A stretch of 64,000 nucleotides of DNA from Sutcliffiella horikoshii (GTDB lineage Bacteria; Bacillota; Bacilli; Bacillales; Bacillaceae_I), in the NCBI RefSeq assembly GCF_008180725.1, contig NZ_VTEV01000007.1:62001-126000 (forward strand), in the 5' to 3' direction. Position 1 is the first letter of the stretch; each line of letters begins with the position of its first letter. The notes beneath the pieces are model-generated. The model saw only the letters and a list, made by a program, of their open reading frames with translations. It was not told the origin of the DNA and did no database searches. Shown in pieces: positions 16,264 through 24,056 of the stretch. The translations under genes and the position numbers were made by a program.

Positions 16264-19200
16264 GTGTTTAATGCGCTTATTAAGAAGCCTAAAGTAACGT
16301 TAATATTTTTACTATTATTGGTGGTCATCGGTTCCTTGACCTATTTTCAAATACCAAAACGAGAGATCCCTGAAATCTCATTAAATGTAGGAACCATCAC
16401 CACAGTGTATCCAGGAGCTGCCCCAAACGTTGTAGAACGTGATATTACCACCCCGCTTGAAAAAGAACTATTGGATATAGACGGGATGGATAGTGTCACA
16501 TCTGTTTCTGGATTAGGCGTTTCTAATATTGTGATGGAACTGACTGATGATGCGGATAGGGATAAAGTATTCTCCCAAGTGCAGCAAAAAGTTTCTGATG
16601 TAAGCCGCGAGTTTCCAGAAGACGCTTTTGAACCGACAATCAACACGGATATCCAAATGGGAGCCATTGCTTCTTACAACATTTTACATGAAGACCGTGC
16701 ACTGTTATTAGAGCAAAAGGACATTATTGAAGGATGGGTTCCTCAATTGGAGGATATTGATGGTGTTCGAAAAGTTACAATAAAAGGGTTGGAAGAATCG
16801 GGCTACACGCTTAACTTGGATTCAGAAACCATGCAAGAAGAGAGAGTGCTACTTCCTGATGTCATAACAGCCATCCAAAATGAATTGGAAATCACCCCTC
16901 TTGGCAGTCAGCAGGAAGGTAACCAGATTTCCCAGCTGACATTTGAACATATTGAAAATATTGAAGAAGTAGAAAATGTATTTTTGAAAAAGGATGAAGA
17001 AGGAAATTCGCTTTATGTCGGGGATGTTGCAAGTTTAACGCAGATACCGACAGAGCAAGAGGATTTAATTACTTACAATGGGTCGCCAGCAATTTCTTTG
17101 ACCATTATGCAAGAAAAAGGAGTAGACATTCCGACACTGCATACCACTGTAGATGAAGAAATGGAACGTCTCGCTAAAGACCTGCCAGAAGAAGTGGAGA
17201 TGGACCTTTACTATACTCAAAATGATATTGTGTCCAAAATCTTTAAGGACTTGGGAATTTCCTTCCTGATCTCTATTTTAGCAGTGGTATTGATTACGTT
17301 TTTCGGATTAAATACCGTCTCTGCTATCCTGGTGGCAATCTCTATTCCAATATCGATTGCGCTTGGATTAATTCCCTTGCCATATGCAAATGTGGATTTA
17401 AACCAGATCTCCATTATCGGAATCATCATTGCCTTAGGGATACTGGTAGATGATGCCATCGTAGTAAATGATAACATCCAGAGACGTTACCAACTTGGTG
17501 ATGGCCCGTTGAAAGGTGCCATAACCGGAACGAAAGAAGTCAGGGTATCCATCATTACTTCAACGTTGGCTATCGTCTTTACTTTTCTGCCATTGACTTT
17601 CTTAGGTGGCCCAAACGGTGCTTTCATTTCTGCACTACCGACCGTTCTTATTGCTACCATCATCGGTTCCACGATTGTTGCTTTGACCATTGTGCCGATT
17701 TTCATGGCATGGCGCCAAAAGAAGAAAGCGCGTAAGCAAGGAAAAAATGGTCTTCTAGGGTCTCAATTTGATAAAGCAGGGAACTGGTATAGTTCAAAAA
17801 TTTTAACAAAAGTAGTGAAAAAACCGCTACTCACAGGGCTTGCTGTTCTTACATTCTGTACAGCAAGTTATGCACTCGTTCCATTTATTCCGGTCGTATT
17901 TTTCCCGAGTGCAGATCGTGAAGAGGTGACTGTGTCCGTCACATATCCGGCAGGGACACCACTGGAGGAAACAGAATCAAGGCTCCAACAAATGGAAGAA
18001 AGCCTAAAAACAGATAAAGCTGTTTACGAAACGACCATCTTTGCAGGGAGCGGAGAACCTGGAATATTCGGCAGCACATTATCCAACTCAGGTGAGAACA
18101 CAGGGCAGATTGTCTTGAGAGTGGACCGGGAGCAGCAGTCTGCTGCAGATACGATTACCAAATGGCAGCCTGAACTGCGGGATGAAAATCCAGACGCGGT
18201 AGTGATGCTTTCTACAATCGAAGCAGGTCCCCCTGTAGGAGCTCCCATCGCCCTGACGGTTGTTGGGGAAGACATTGAAGAACTAATGAAATCTGTCAAT
18301 GGAATGAAAGAAGAGATTAAAAGCTTGGAAGGAAGCGGAGCAGTTATTGATGACGTAGGGTCCGCTCAACCTACTATTAGTTATGTCCCAAACAGAGAAG
18401 CAATGGAAGAGCATGGAATTACTGCTCAAGAGATAAGCAATCAAATCAGGCTTGTGACAGAAGGAATCCCAGTTGGTTCTTATGAAGCGGGACTGGAGAG
18501 GGAAACACTTACCATCGTTCAAGATCTTGTAGAGGATGGAGAAAAGATAAACCTTGAAGCATTGGAGCTTCCAAGTAAAACAGAAACGACTGAATTTGGG
18601 GCACCAGTTCTCATCCCGCTATCAGAGCTAGTGACTGTTGAAGAAACAGAAGTGTTGCCGTTGATTCCTCATAAAGATGGGGATAGAACCATAACGGTGC
18701 GTGTGTATCCAGGGGAAGATGACAAACAAAAATTAGAAGCGGAAGTAAAAGACATCGCGGCATCCTATGAAACTGATAGTATTTCCGTTTCAGTTGGAGG
18801 AGAATCTTCTGCAAGAAGCGATTTCTTTATTGAAGTAGGAAAACTGTTCTTGATCGTCATTTTCCTGATTTATATTTTAATGGTTGTTCAGTTTAATTCA
18901 TTAAGATTGCCGTTGTTGATCATGAGTTCCGTTTACTTGGCTATTTCTGGTGCGATGATAGGCTTGTTCATCACACAAACCGGCCTTGGTTTCATGGCGA
19001 TGATGGGAATAGTATCACTTGCGGGAATTGTGGTAAGGAATGCGACGGTCTTCATTGAATTTATGGAATCACGTTTACAAGAGGGTGCAACCCTTAGTGA
19101 AGCAGTCATTGATTCAGGTAAAGCCAGATTGCGACCGGTCGTACTGACTGCCTTTACATCTATTGCCGCTTTACTTCCGATAGCGTTTAGCGGGGATGTA

Positions 19201-19320
19201 TTATTTACCCCGCTAGCAATATCAATTATTTCAGGAATATTCTTTTCCACCTTCTTTACATTGTTGTTTGTACCTGCATTTTATATTGTGATTAAACGTA
19301 AGAAAGTGAAAGAAGCTTAA
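16264..19320 (+). CDS. RND-superfamily efflux pump, AcrB/SwrC type
   Basis: 1018 residues. A first membrane helix (13-30) precedes a large outer loop starting EISLNVGTITTVYPGAAPNVVERDITTPLEKEL, the AcrB porter domain. Membrane-helix motifs GILVDDAIVVNDNI (TM4, with the paired Asp residues of the proton relay) and GIVVRNATVFIEFM (TM10 region) follow, and the loop pattern repeats in the second half. It exports lipophilic compounds or lipid-like products using the proton gradient. The start is GTG at 16264 behind AGGAGG. No adaptor or outer channel gene is nearby, as expected for a single-membrane cell. It has its own terminator on both sides, so it is not strictly in the upstream operon. Confidence 0.92.
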   Translation: MFNALIKKPKVTLIFLLLLVVIGSLTYFQIPKREIPEISLNVGTITTVYPGAAPNVVERDITTPLEKELLDIDGMDSVTSVSGLGVSNIVMELTDDADRDKVFSQVQQKVSDVSREFPEDAFEPTINTDIQMGAIASYNILHEDRALLLEQKDIIEGWVPQLEDIDGVRKVTIKGLEESGYTLNLDSETMQEERVLLPDVITAIQNELEITPLGSQQEGNQISQLTFEHIENIEEVENVFLKKDEEGNSLYVGDVASLTQIPTEQEDLITYNGSPAISLTIMQEKGVDIPTLHTTVDEEMERLAKDLPEEVEMDLYYTQNDIVSKIFKDLGISFLISILAVVLITFFGLNTVSAILVAISIPISIALGLIPLPYANVDLNQISIIGIIIALGILVDDAIVVNDNIQRRYQLGDGPLKGAITGTKEVRVSIITSTLAIVFTFLPLTFLGGPNGAFISALPTVLIATIIGSTIVALTIVPIFMAWRQKKKARKQGKNGLLGSQFDKAGNWYSSKILTKVVKKPLLTGLAVLTFCTASYALVPFIPVVFFPSADREEVTVSVTYPAGTPLEETESRLQQMEESLKTDKAVYETTIFAGSGEPGIFGSTLSNSGENTGQIVLRVDREQQSAADTITKWQPELRDENPDAVVMLSTIEAGPPVGAPIALTVVGEDIEELMKSVNGMKEEIKSLEGSGAVIDDVGSAQPTISYVPNREAMEEHGITAQEISNQIRLVTEGIPVGSYEAGLERETLTIVQDLVEDGEKINLEALELPSKTETTEFGAPVLIPLSELVTVEETEVLPLIPHKDGDRTITVRVYPGEDDKQKLEAEVKDIAASYETDSISVSVGGESSARSDFFIEVGKLFLIVIFLIYILMVVQFNSLRLPLLIMSSVYLAISGAMIGLFITQTGLGFMAMMGIVSLAGIVVRNATVFIEFMESRLQEGATLSEAVIDSGKARLRPVVLTAFTSIAALLPIAFSGDVLFTPLAISIISGIFFSTFFTLLFVPAFYIVIKRKKVKEA

Positions 19321-19327
19321 GTAGTGG

Positions 19328-19360
19328 ACGGGTATCCATCATTATATGGATGCCCGTTTC
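19328..19360 (+). terminator. Hairpin terminator after the RND gene
   Basis: ACGGGTATCCAT (19328-19339) and ATGGATGCCCGT (19346-19357) pair with one G-T; the T tail is short. Confidence 0.7.
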
Positions 19361-19425
19361 CATTGTAACCCTTCTGTAACTCCCATCTCCTATAGTATGG
19401 GTATCTTGTAAAGTGTAGGGGAGAG

Positions 19426-20934
19426 ATGGAAGTGGAAATGAATGGTTCTTGGTTACAGAAGCGTTCACAACATTCTCCATATAAAATCGCAGTGATCGAC
19501 GGCGAAACGGGAGAAAGATGGAGTTATAAGCAATTATACGATCGTTCAAGAGATATGGCAGGCAGACTGTTATCTGCAGGAATTGAACCAGGAGATCGGG
19601 TGGCTCTGTTGTCACCGAATCATATAGTATACTTTGATCTGCTTTTTGCATGTGGAAATATAGGGGCAATTTTTGTGCCGCTCAATTGGAGACTGGCGGA
19701 AAATGAATGGAACTATATAATAAGAGATTGCCAGGCTAAATGTGTGATAGTGCATGATGACTATTTAGAGGAATCAAATCAGTTGGAATGCCAAGTGTTC
19801 TCTCTCGATGAATTAGCGACAAAAGAAATGCAAAAGAATGGTTCACACCCCACACGATTCCATGACGCGGCGGCCATCATCTATACGGGGGGCACAACAG
19901 GGCACCCCAAAGGAGTAATTCTTACTAAAGAAAACATTACATGTAATGCTATCAATACTATTGTAAGCTGGGGACTTCATGGAGAGGATACCACCCTCAC
20001 TTGCCTGCCTATGTTTCATACAGGGGGCCTTAATGCTTTGTCGACTCCATTGCTCATGGCAGGTGGGACCGTTGTCCTGATGAGAAGTTTTGAAGCGGAA
20101 AAAGCCATCAAACTATTAGATTTGTATAAGTGTACAATCGCCCTAATGGTCCCCACCATGTACAGCATACTGATAGAGCATCCTCATTTTCATGGTACAG
20201 ACTTTCCAACTATGAAAACATTTCTTTCAGGTGGTGCCCCCTGTCCATTGGAAATTTACGAAGCATTCTACCAGAAGGGGAAATTGTTTAAGGAAGGATA
20301 CGGACTAACAGAAGCAGGTCCAAATAATTTCTACATTGATCCTCATGAGGCATATGGGAAAAAGGGGTCAGTCGGCAAAGCAATGCTATTCAATGAAGTA
20401 AAGTTGATGGTAAATGATAGCTTAGAAGCGATGGAAGATGAGGTAGGGGAAATATATATTAGAGGCTCGCATGTCTTCTCTGAATATTGGGGGAAAGAAG
20501 AAGAAACCAAGAAAGCAAAACGTGATGGATGGCTGAAAACAGGTGATTTGGGTCGAAGAGATGAAGACGGTTATTTCTATATAGTCGGTAGAACAAAAGA
20601 CATGATCATTTCAGGTGGAGAAAATATTTATCCATTGGAAGTGGAGCAAATACTCTGTCAGCATGAAGCGGTCAAGGAGGCATGTGTAATTGGTGTACCA
20701 CATCCTATATGGGGAGAGGCGGTTATAGCCATTGTTTCTAATAAAAGGCAAACTTCTGAAAAGGAGTTGCTGACCTTCTGCAAAACCAGAATCGGAGTCT
20801 ATAAAATACCTAAGAAAATAGTTTTTGTTCCGGAAATACCCAAAACGGCTGTAGGGAAATTGGATAAAAAAAATCTACAGGATTCTTTTAAGAAGCTATA
20901 TACCACTAATCAAAATAAAGAAGAACATGTATAG
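19426..20934 (+). CDS. Acyl-CoA synthetase (fatty-acid--CoA ligase family)
   Basis: 502 residues of the adenylate-forming superfamily. The P-loop A3 motif is YTGGTTGHPKG (153-163), A5 is GYGLTEAG, A7 is LKTGDLGRRDEDGYFYIVGRTKDMIISGGENIYP in two pieces, and the catalytic Lys lies in KTAVGKLDKKNL near the C-terminus. It activates a carboxylic acid to its CoA thioester via an acyl-adenylate. Its length fits medium/long-chain or aromatic acid ligases. It could prime the substrate imported by the upstream Liv-type transporter (inference). AGGGGAG sits only 2 bases before the ATG at 19426, so GTG at 19432 or ATG at 19438 is also possible. Confidence 0.9.
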   Translation: MEVEMNGSWLQKRSQHSPYKIAVIDGETGERWSYKQLYDRSRDMAGRLLSAGIEPGDRVALLSPNHIVYFDLLFACGNIGAIFVPLNWRLAENEWNYIIRDCQAKCVIVHDDYLEESNQLECQVFSLDELATKEMQKNGSHPTRFHDAAAIIYTGGTTGHPKGVILTKENITCNAINTIVSWGLHGEDTTLTCLPMFHTGGLNALSTPLLMAGGTVVLMRSFEAEKAIKLLDLYKCTIALMVPTMYSILIEHPHFHGTDFPTMKTFLSGGAPCPLEIYEAFYQKGKLFKEGYGLTEAGPNNFYIDPHEAYGKKGSVGKAMLFNEVKLMVNDSLEAMEDEVGEIYIRGSHVFSEYWGKEEETKKAKRDGWLKTGDLGRRDEDGYFYIVGRTKDMIISGGENIYPLEVEQILCQHEAVKEACVIGVPHPIWGEAVIAIVSNKRQTSEKELLTFCKTRIGVYKIPKKIVFVPEIPKTAVGKLDKKNLQDSFKKLYTTNQNKEEHV

Positions 20935-20946
20935 TTGAAAATTTAC

Positions 20947-20991
20947 AAAAAGATACACCTAGCAATTATTGCACACTAGGTGTATCTTTTT
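20947..20991 (+). terminator. Rho-independent terminator after the acyl-CoA ligase
   Basis: Perfect 16-bp arms (20947-20962 and 20976-20991), A-rich on one side and T-rich on the other. Confidence 0.95.
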
Positions 20992-21084
20992 ATTGTAGGG
21001 ATATACTTTAAATGAAACGTTATAGTTATCCAATCGTACAAGTAGTATCTACTATATTCAGTTAAAAAGGTGAATGCAAATAAT

Positions 21085-21354
21085 ATGGAATTTTATCTTG
21101 ATATTCTACTATACGCACCATATGTAACAGCCGCGGTTCTTTGCCTTTTGACATTCTGCTTTTTTGTGGACTCCAAGTATGTGGTCTACCAACACAGTGG
21201 TTATACAACATCCTTGGACCTTGAAACGAATAAATTGCAGTCTATTATTGGTAAGCGGAGAAGGCTTATTACATTCATATATAGAAAACGGCCTACAAAA
21301 GAAGCAACCTTAGATGAAGAAGATTCCTTTTTCTACTTTGCAAACATGAGTTGA
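21085..21354 (+). CDS. mifM: MifM-like ribosome-arrest leader peptide upstream of yidC2
   Basis: 89 residues from ATG at 21085 (site AAAAAGGTGA; an in-frame GTG at 21070 lies inside that site). There is one N-terminal membrane segment (YAPYVTAAVLCLLTFCFFV). The C-terminus has R-L-I-T-F-I at 60-65 and, after 11 residues, the acidic run DEED at 77-80. In B. subtilis MifM the arrest region has R-I-x-x-W-I followed at the same distance by DEED (from memory of that system). MifM inserts through YidC; when insertion is poor it stalls the ribosome and unmasks the ribosome site of yidC2. Gene order, size, one membrane segment and arrest motif all fit. Confidence 0.82.
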   Translation: MEFYLDILLYAPYVTAAVLCLLTFCFFVDSKYVVYQHSGYTTSLDLETNKLQSIIGKRRRLITFIYRKRPTKEATLDEEDSFFYFANMS

Positions 21355-21381
21355 TAATTTTGTGAAAAGTAGGAGGAATTT
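21321..21381 (+). promoter_or_regulatory. mRNA stem masking the yidC2 ribosome site, opened by MifM stalling
   Basis: Bases 21321-21328 can pair with 21374-21381, and CTACTTT at 21333-21339 with AAAGTAG at 21366-21372, separated by a small internal loop. The right arm contains AGGAGG (21371-21376), the yidC2 ribosome site. The left arm begins at the last DEED codon of the leader (21313-21324). A ribosome stalled there would cover the left arm and free the site. Confidence 0.78.
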
Positions 21382-21383
21382 AC

Positions 21384-22154
21384 ATGAGAAAGTTTTGGAC
21401 AGTAAGTTTAGTTATATTTTTATTGGCCCTATTAACAGGTTGTAACATGAGTGAGCCCATTACGGCAGATAGTTTAGGAGTTTGGAACCATTATTTTGTC
21501 TATCCGTTATCTCTCGCGCTGACAAGCGTGGCAGAATGGACGGGTGGAAGCTATGGTATATCCATCATTATCGTTACAATTGCTATTCGTACTCTTATTT
21601 TGCCACTGGCATTGAAGCAGCAGAAAAACATGCTTGCCATGCAAAAACTTAAGCCGGAAATGGAAGCACTGCAAAAGAAATATAAAGACAAAAAGAACCC
21701 AGACGATCAAAAAGAGATGCAAAAGGAATTAATGGGACTATACCAGACTCATAAAGTGAACCCTGCTGCTGGTTGTTTTCCCATGTTGATTCAGATGCCT
21801 GTGATCATGGCATTCTATTATGCAATTGGAAGAACGACGGAAATAGCCGAGCACTCTTTCTTTTGGGTAAGTCTTGGTCAGCCGGATCCATTATATATTC
21901 TACCGGTAGTGGCAGCTATCACGACATTCATTCAAACAAGAGTTACGCTTACAGATGACGTACAGCCACAGATGAAGATGGTCATGAACATCATCCCCGT
22001 GTTTATATTAATCGCCGGATTAACGTTACCTTCTGCATTGGCACTTTACTGGGTGATAGGAAATATTTTCGGTATTGGGCAAGGGCTTTATTTGAAAAAG
22101 CGAATGAAAACGTTGAAGCAGATGGAAGAAGCAACAGTTGTTCCGAGCACATAA
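21384..22154 (+). CDS. yidC2: Membrane protein insertase YidC2 (OxaA2)
   Basis: 256 residues, with lipobox LTGC (Cys at residue 20) and about five membrane segments. The Oxa1/YidC core starts SYGISIIIVTIAIRTLILPLALKQQKNMLAMQKLKPEMEALQKKYKD, containing the Arg in TM2 that lines the hydrophilic groove and the cytoplasmic coiled coil; CFPMLIQMPVIMAFYYAI is TM3. It inserts membrane proteins with or without SecYEG. The size matches the B. subtilis paralogue YqjG/YidC2, and the upstream MifM-like leader shows it is the inducible form. The end of the gene carries a terminator. Confidence 0.93.
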   Translation: MRKFWTVSLVIFLLALLTGCNMSEPITADSLGVWNHYFVYPLSLALTSVAEWTGGSYGISIIIVTIAIRTLILPLALKQQKNMLAMQKLKPEMEALQKKYKDKKNPDDQKEMQKELMGLYQTHKVNPAAGCFPMLIQMPVIMAFYYAIGRTTEIAEHSFFWVSLGQPDPLYILPVVAAITTFIQTRVTLTDDVQPQMKMVMNIIPVFILIAGLTLPSALALYWVIGNIFGIGQGLYLKKRMKTLKQMEEATVVPST

Positions 22155-22161
22155 TCGGATG

Positions 22162-22204
22162 AAACCTCTAACCTCCTTTAAACATGGAAGTTGGAGGTTT
22201 TTTT
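22162..22204 (+). terminator. Terminator after yidC2
   Basis: Arms 22162-22176 and 22186-22200 pair with one mismatch and one G-T, followed by T residues. Confidence 0.88.
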
Positions 22205-22220
22205 ATATTCCATCCACGTA

Positions 22221-22700
22221 TTATGGAGCGTATGAAGACCTCAGTGGAGCAGGAAAGTAGAAAGGGAAGTCTTCATAGAGAGTATGAAGACCTCCGTGGA
22301 GCGGGAAAGGAGTAAGGGAAGTCTTCATAGAGCGTATGAAGACCTCCGTGGAGCGGGAAAGTAGAAAGGGAAGTCTTCATGGAGCGTATGAAGACCTCCG
22401 TGGAGCGGGAAAGGAGCGGGAGAAGTCTTCATAGAGCGTATGAAGACCTCCGTGGAGCGGGAAAGGAGTAAGAGAAGTCTTCATAGAGCGTATGAAGACC
22501 TCAGAGGAGCGGGAAAGGAGAAAGGGAAGTCTTCATGGAGCGTATGAGGACCTCAGTGGAGCGGGAAAGGAGTAAGAGAAGTCTTCATAGAGCGTATGAA
22601 GACCTCAGAGGAGCGAGAAAGAAGAAAGGGAAGTCTTCATTGAGTCTATAAAGACCTAAGTGAAGCAGGAAAAAACAAGAGGAGGTCTTCATAAAGGAGC
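22221..22700. repeat. Tandem array of nine 52-bp units with internal hairpins
   Basis: The motif TATGAAGAC recurs at 22231, 22283, 22335, 22387, 22439, 22491, 22543 (variant), 22595 and 22647 (variant): an exact 52-base period. Each junction reads GTCTTCATA, five bases, TATGAAGAC, so every unit boundary is a 9-bp hairpin. The intervening ~29 bases (CTC-GTGGAGCGGGAAAGGAG) vary by few substitutions. It fills the gap between convergent yidC2 and the MFS gene; no coding capacity is credible. A scrap resembling the dispersed repeat (GAGGAGGCTCAA) follows near 22718. Confidence 0.93.
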
Positions 22701-22754
22701 AGCCGCGATTTGCACAGAGGAGGCTCAAAGACCCGTCGGTTTTCCCGGCTTATT

Positions 22755-23897
22755 TTACGCATCTCTTCTAATTCTCAATATAAAAATAGCATTCAATAAG
22801 AACCATATTCCTAAAAAGCCCAAGACAGATAGAAAGGAAAAATTATGGCTTATGATAGGACTTACCGCAGTACCAATCAACAATGTGAAAGAATACAAGG
22901 AGATGGCACTTCCCCGGTGATTACTGCCTAGTATCCCGATATATGTAATGATTGCCGGCAGAAAAAAGGAAATGGCAGCCACATAAATCACAGACAATGC
23001 CCCTATCACAAGAAGGCTCTCATAAAAAATCATCATAAAGAAGAACGAAAAGGAAATGCTCAACGAACAAATAAGTAGTAACCGTTTGGAGCCAACTGTC
23101 CGCATCAATATATCAGAAAAGAGACAAGAAACAGTACCCACCAACCCGACAGAACGGACCAACATAAAAGATTGATCAGGAGACTTCAAAGATAGGAACT
23201 GAAACAGGCTATCGTAAAAAGTCACAAAGGAGAGCAGCAAGGAAAAAACAATCAAATATAAAGTCCTTAAATCACGGTCAGCCAAGAGGGTGGAAAAATG
23301 TTTCCAAGGTTTGTCCGTTGTACGGATCAATGAATTAGATGGGCTTAAAATGAGACGGGCAAACAAAAACAACAGAAAGTAAAAAAGTGAAAAGAAAGTA
23401 AATACGCCTTCCCATTGAAAAGAAGTGGCTATAGTTTCGCTAATCATTGGTCCAAAAATACCGGATAACAGAAAACCTGCATTAATAAGAGAAATAGTAA
23501 AGTTTCGAAGAGATGGAGAGAAGTGATCAAAGCAATAGGCAAAAGCAACTGGTGCAAAGCAACCGAGGGTGAATCCTTGAATGGATCGGGCAACGTACAA
23601 GTGAGATATATCCGTAGATTGCGCAATGAGTATGGTAGCGATAGCCGAAAAAAGAAAGCCATAGCTAATAATATTTTTTCTGCCGAATCGATCGGATAAT
23701 GGACCGAACATCAGTAGTCCTATCGCATAGAAAATGCTAAAAAAGCTGCTGGCCAATATTACTTTTTGTTTGGAGATACTCCACTCTAAGCTAATTGGAT
23801 CATACAGAGGGATTAATGCGTAAAGGCTGCAGACCACTAAAAAACCCATGACAATTAATAATGTTGCTGAAAAATAATGGTTTTTTCTTTGTTCCAT
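22755..23897 (-). CDS. MFS transporter
   Basis: 380 residues with twelve hydrophobic segments. The MFS motif A is GPLSDRFGRK between TM2 and TM3, and GPMISETIATSFQW after TM5 resembles the drug-exporter motif C region. It resembles 12-TM proton-driven exporters of the YnfM/AraJ kind, but no substrate can be inferred. It is transcribed towards the 52-bp array and away from addB, alone. The start ATG is preceded by GCAGGTGAACGG. Confidence 0.87.
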   Translation of the reverse strand: MEQRKNHYFSATLLIVMGFLVVCSLYALIPLYDPISLEWSISKQKVILASSFFSIFYAIGLLMFGPLSDRFGRKNIISYGFLFSAIATILIAQSTDISHLYVARSIQGFTLGCFAPVAFAYCFDHFSPSLRNFTISLINAGFLLSGIFGPMISETIATSFQWEGVFTFFSLFYFLLFLFARLILSPSNSLIRTTDKPWKHFSTLLADRDLRTLYLIVFSLLLSFVTFYDSLFQFLSLKSPDQSFMLVRSVGLVGTVSCLFSDILMRTVGSKRLLLICSLSISFSFFFMMIFYESLLVIGALSVIYVAAISFFLPAIITYIGILGSNHRGSAISLYSFTLLIGTAVSPIISHNFSFLSVLGFLGIWFLLNAIFILRIRRDA

Positions 23898-23966
23898 TTC
23901 CGTTCACCTGCCCATGTTACCTTATGCGATGGGTGTTTGACCGGTTCCATTCTTGAAAGTAACACG

Positions 23967-23996
23967 TTGGCAATAATAGTAGTTTTTCAGTACAAT
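23967..23996 (+). promoter_or_regulatory. Candidate sigma-A promoter of the addBA operon
   Basis: TTGGCA (23967-23972) and TACAAT (23991-23996) with an 18-base spacer, 61 bases before the addB start. Confidence 0.6.
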
Positions 23997-24056
23997 AGAA
24001 TAAGAAGAACATAAGTACGTATTATTTTTTGGAATGGAGAAAATGGGGGATAGCTT

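Noticed and set aside
22221-22700. CRISPR array
   Set aside because: The whole 52-bp unit is repeated, without unique spacers, and no cas gene is present. The same applies to 59640-60485.
22660-22920. 86-codon frame at the end of the first array
   Set aside because: It spans repeat sequence and the antisense of the MFS gene; no ribosome site.
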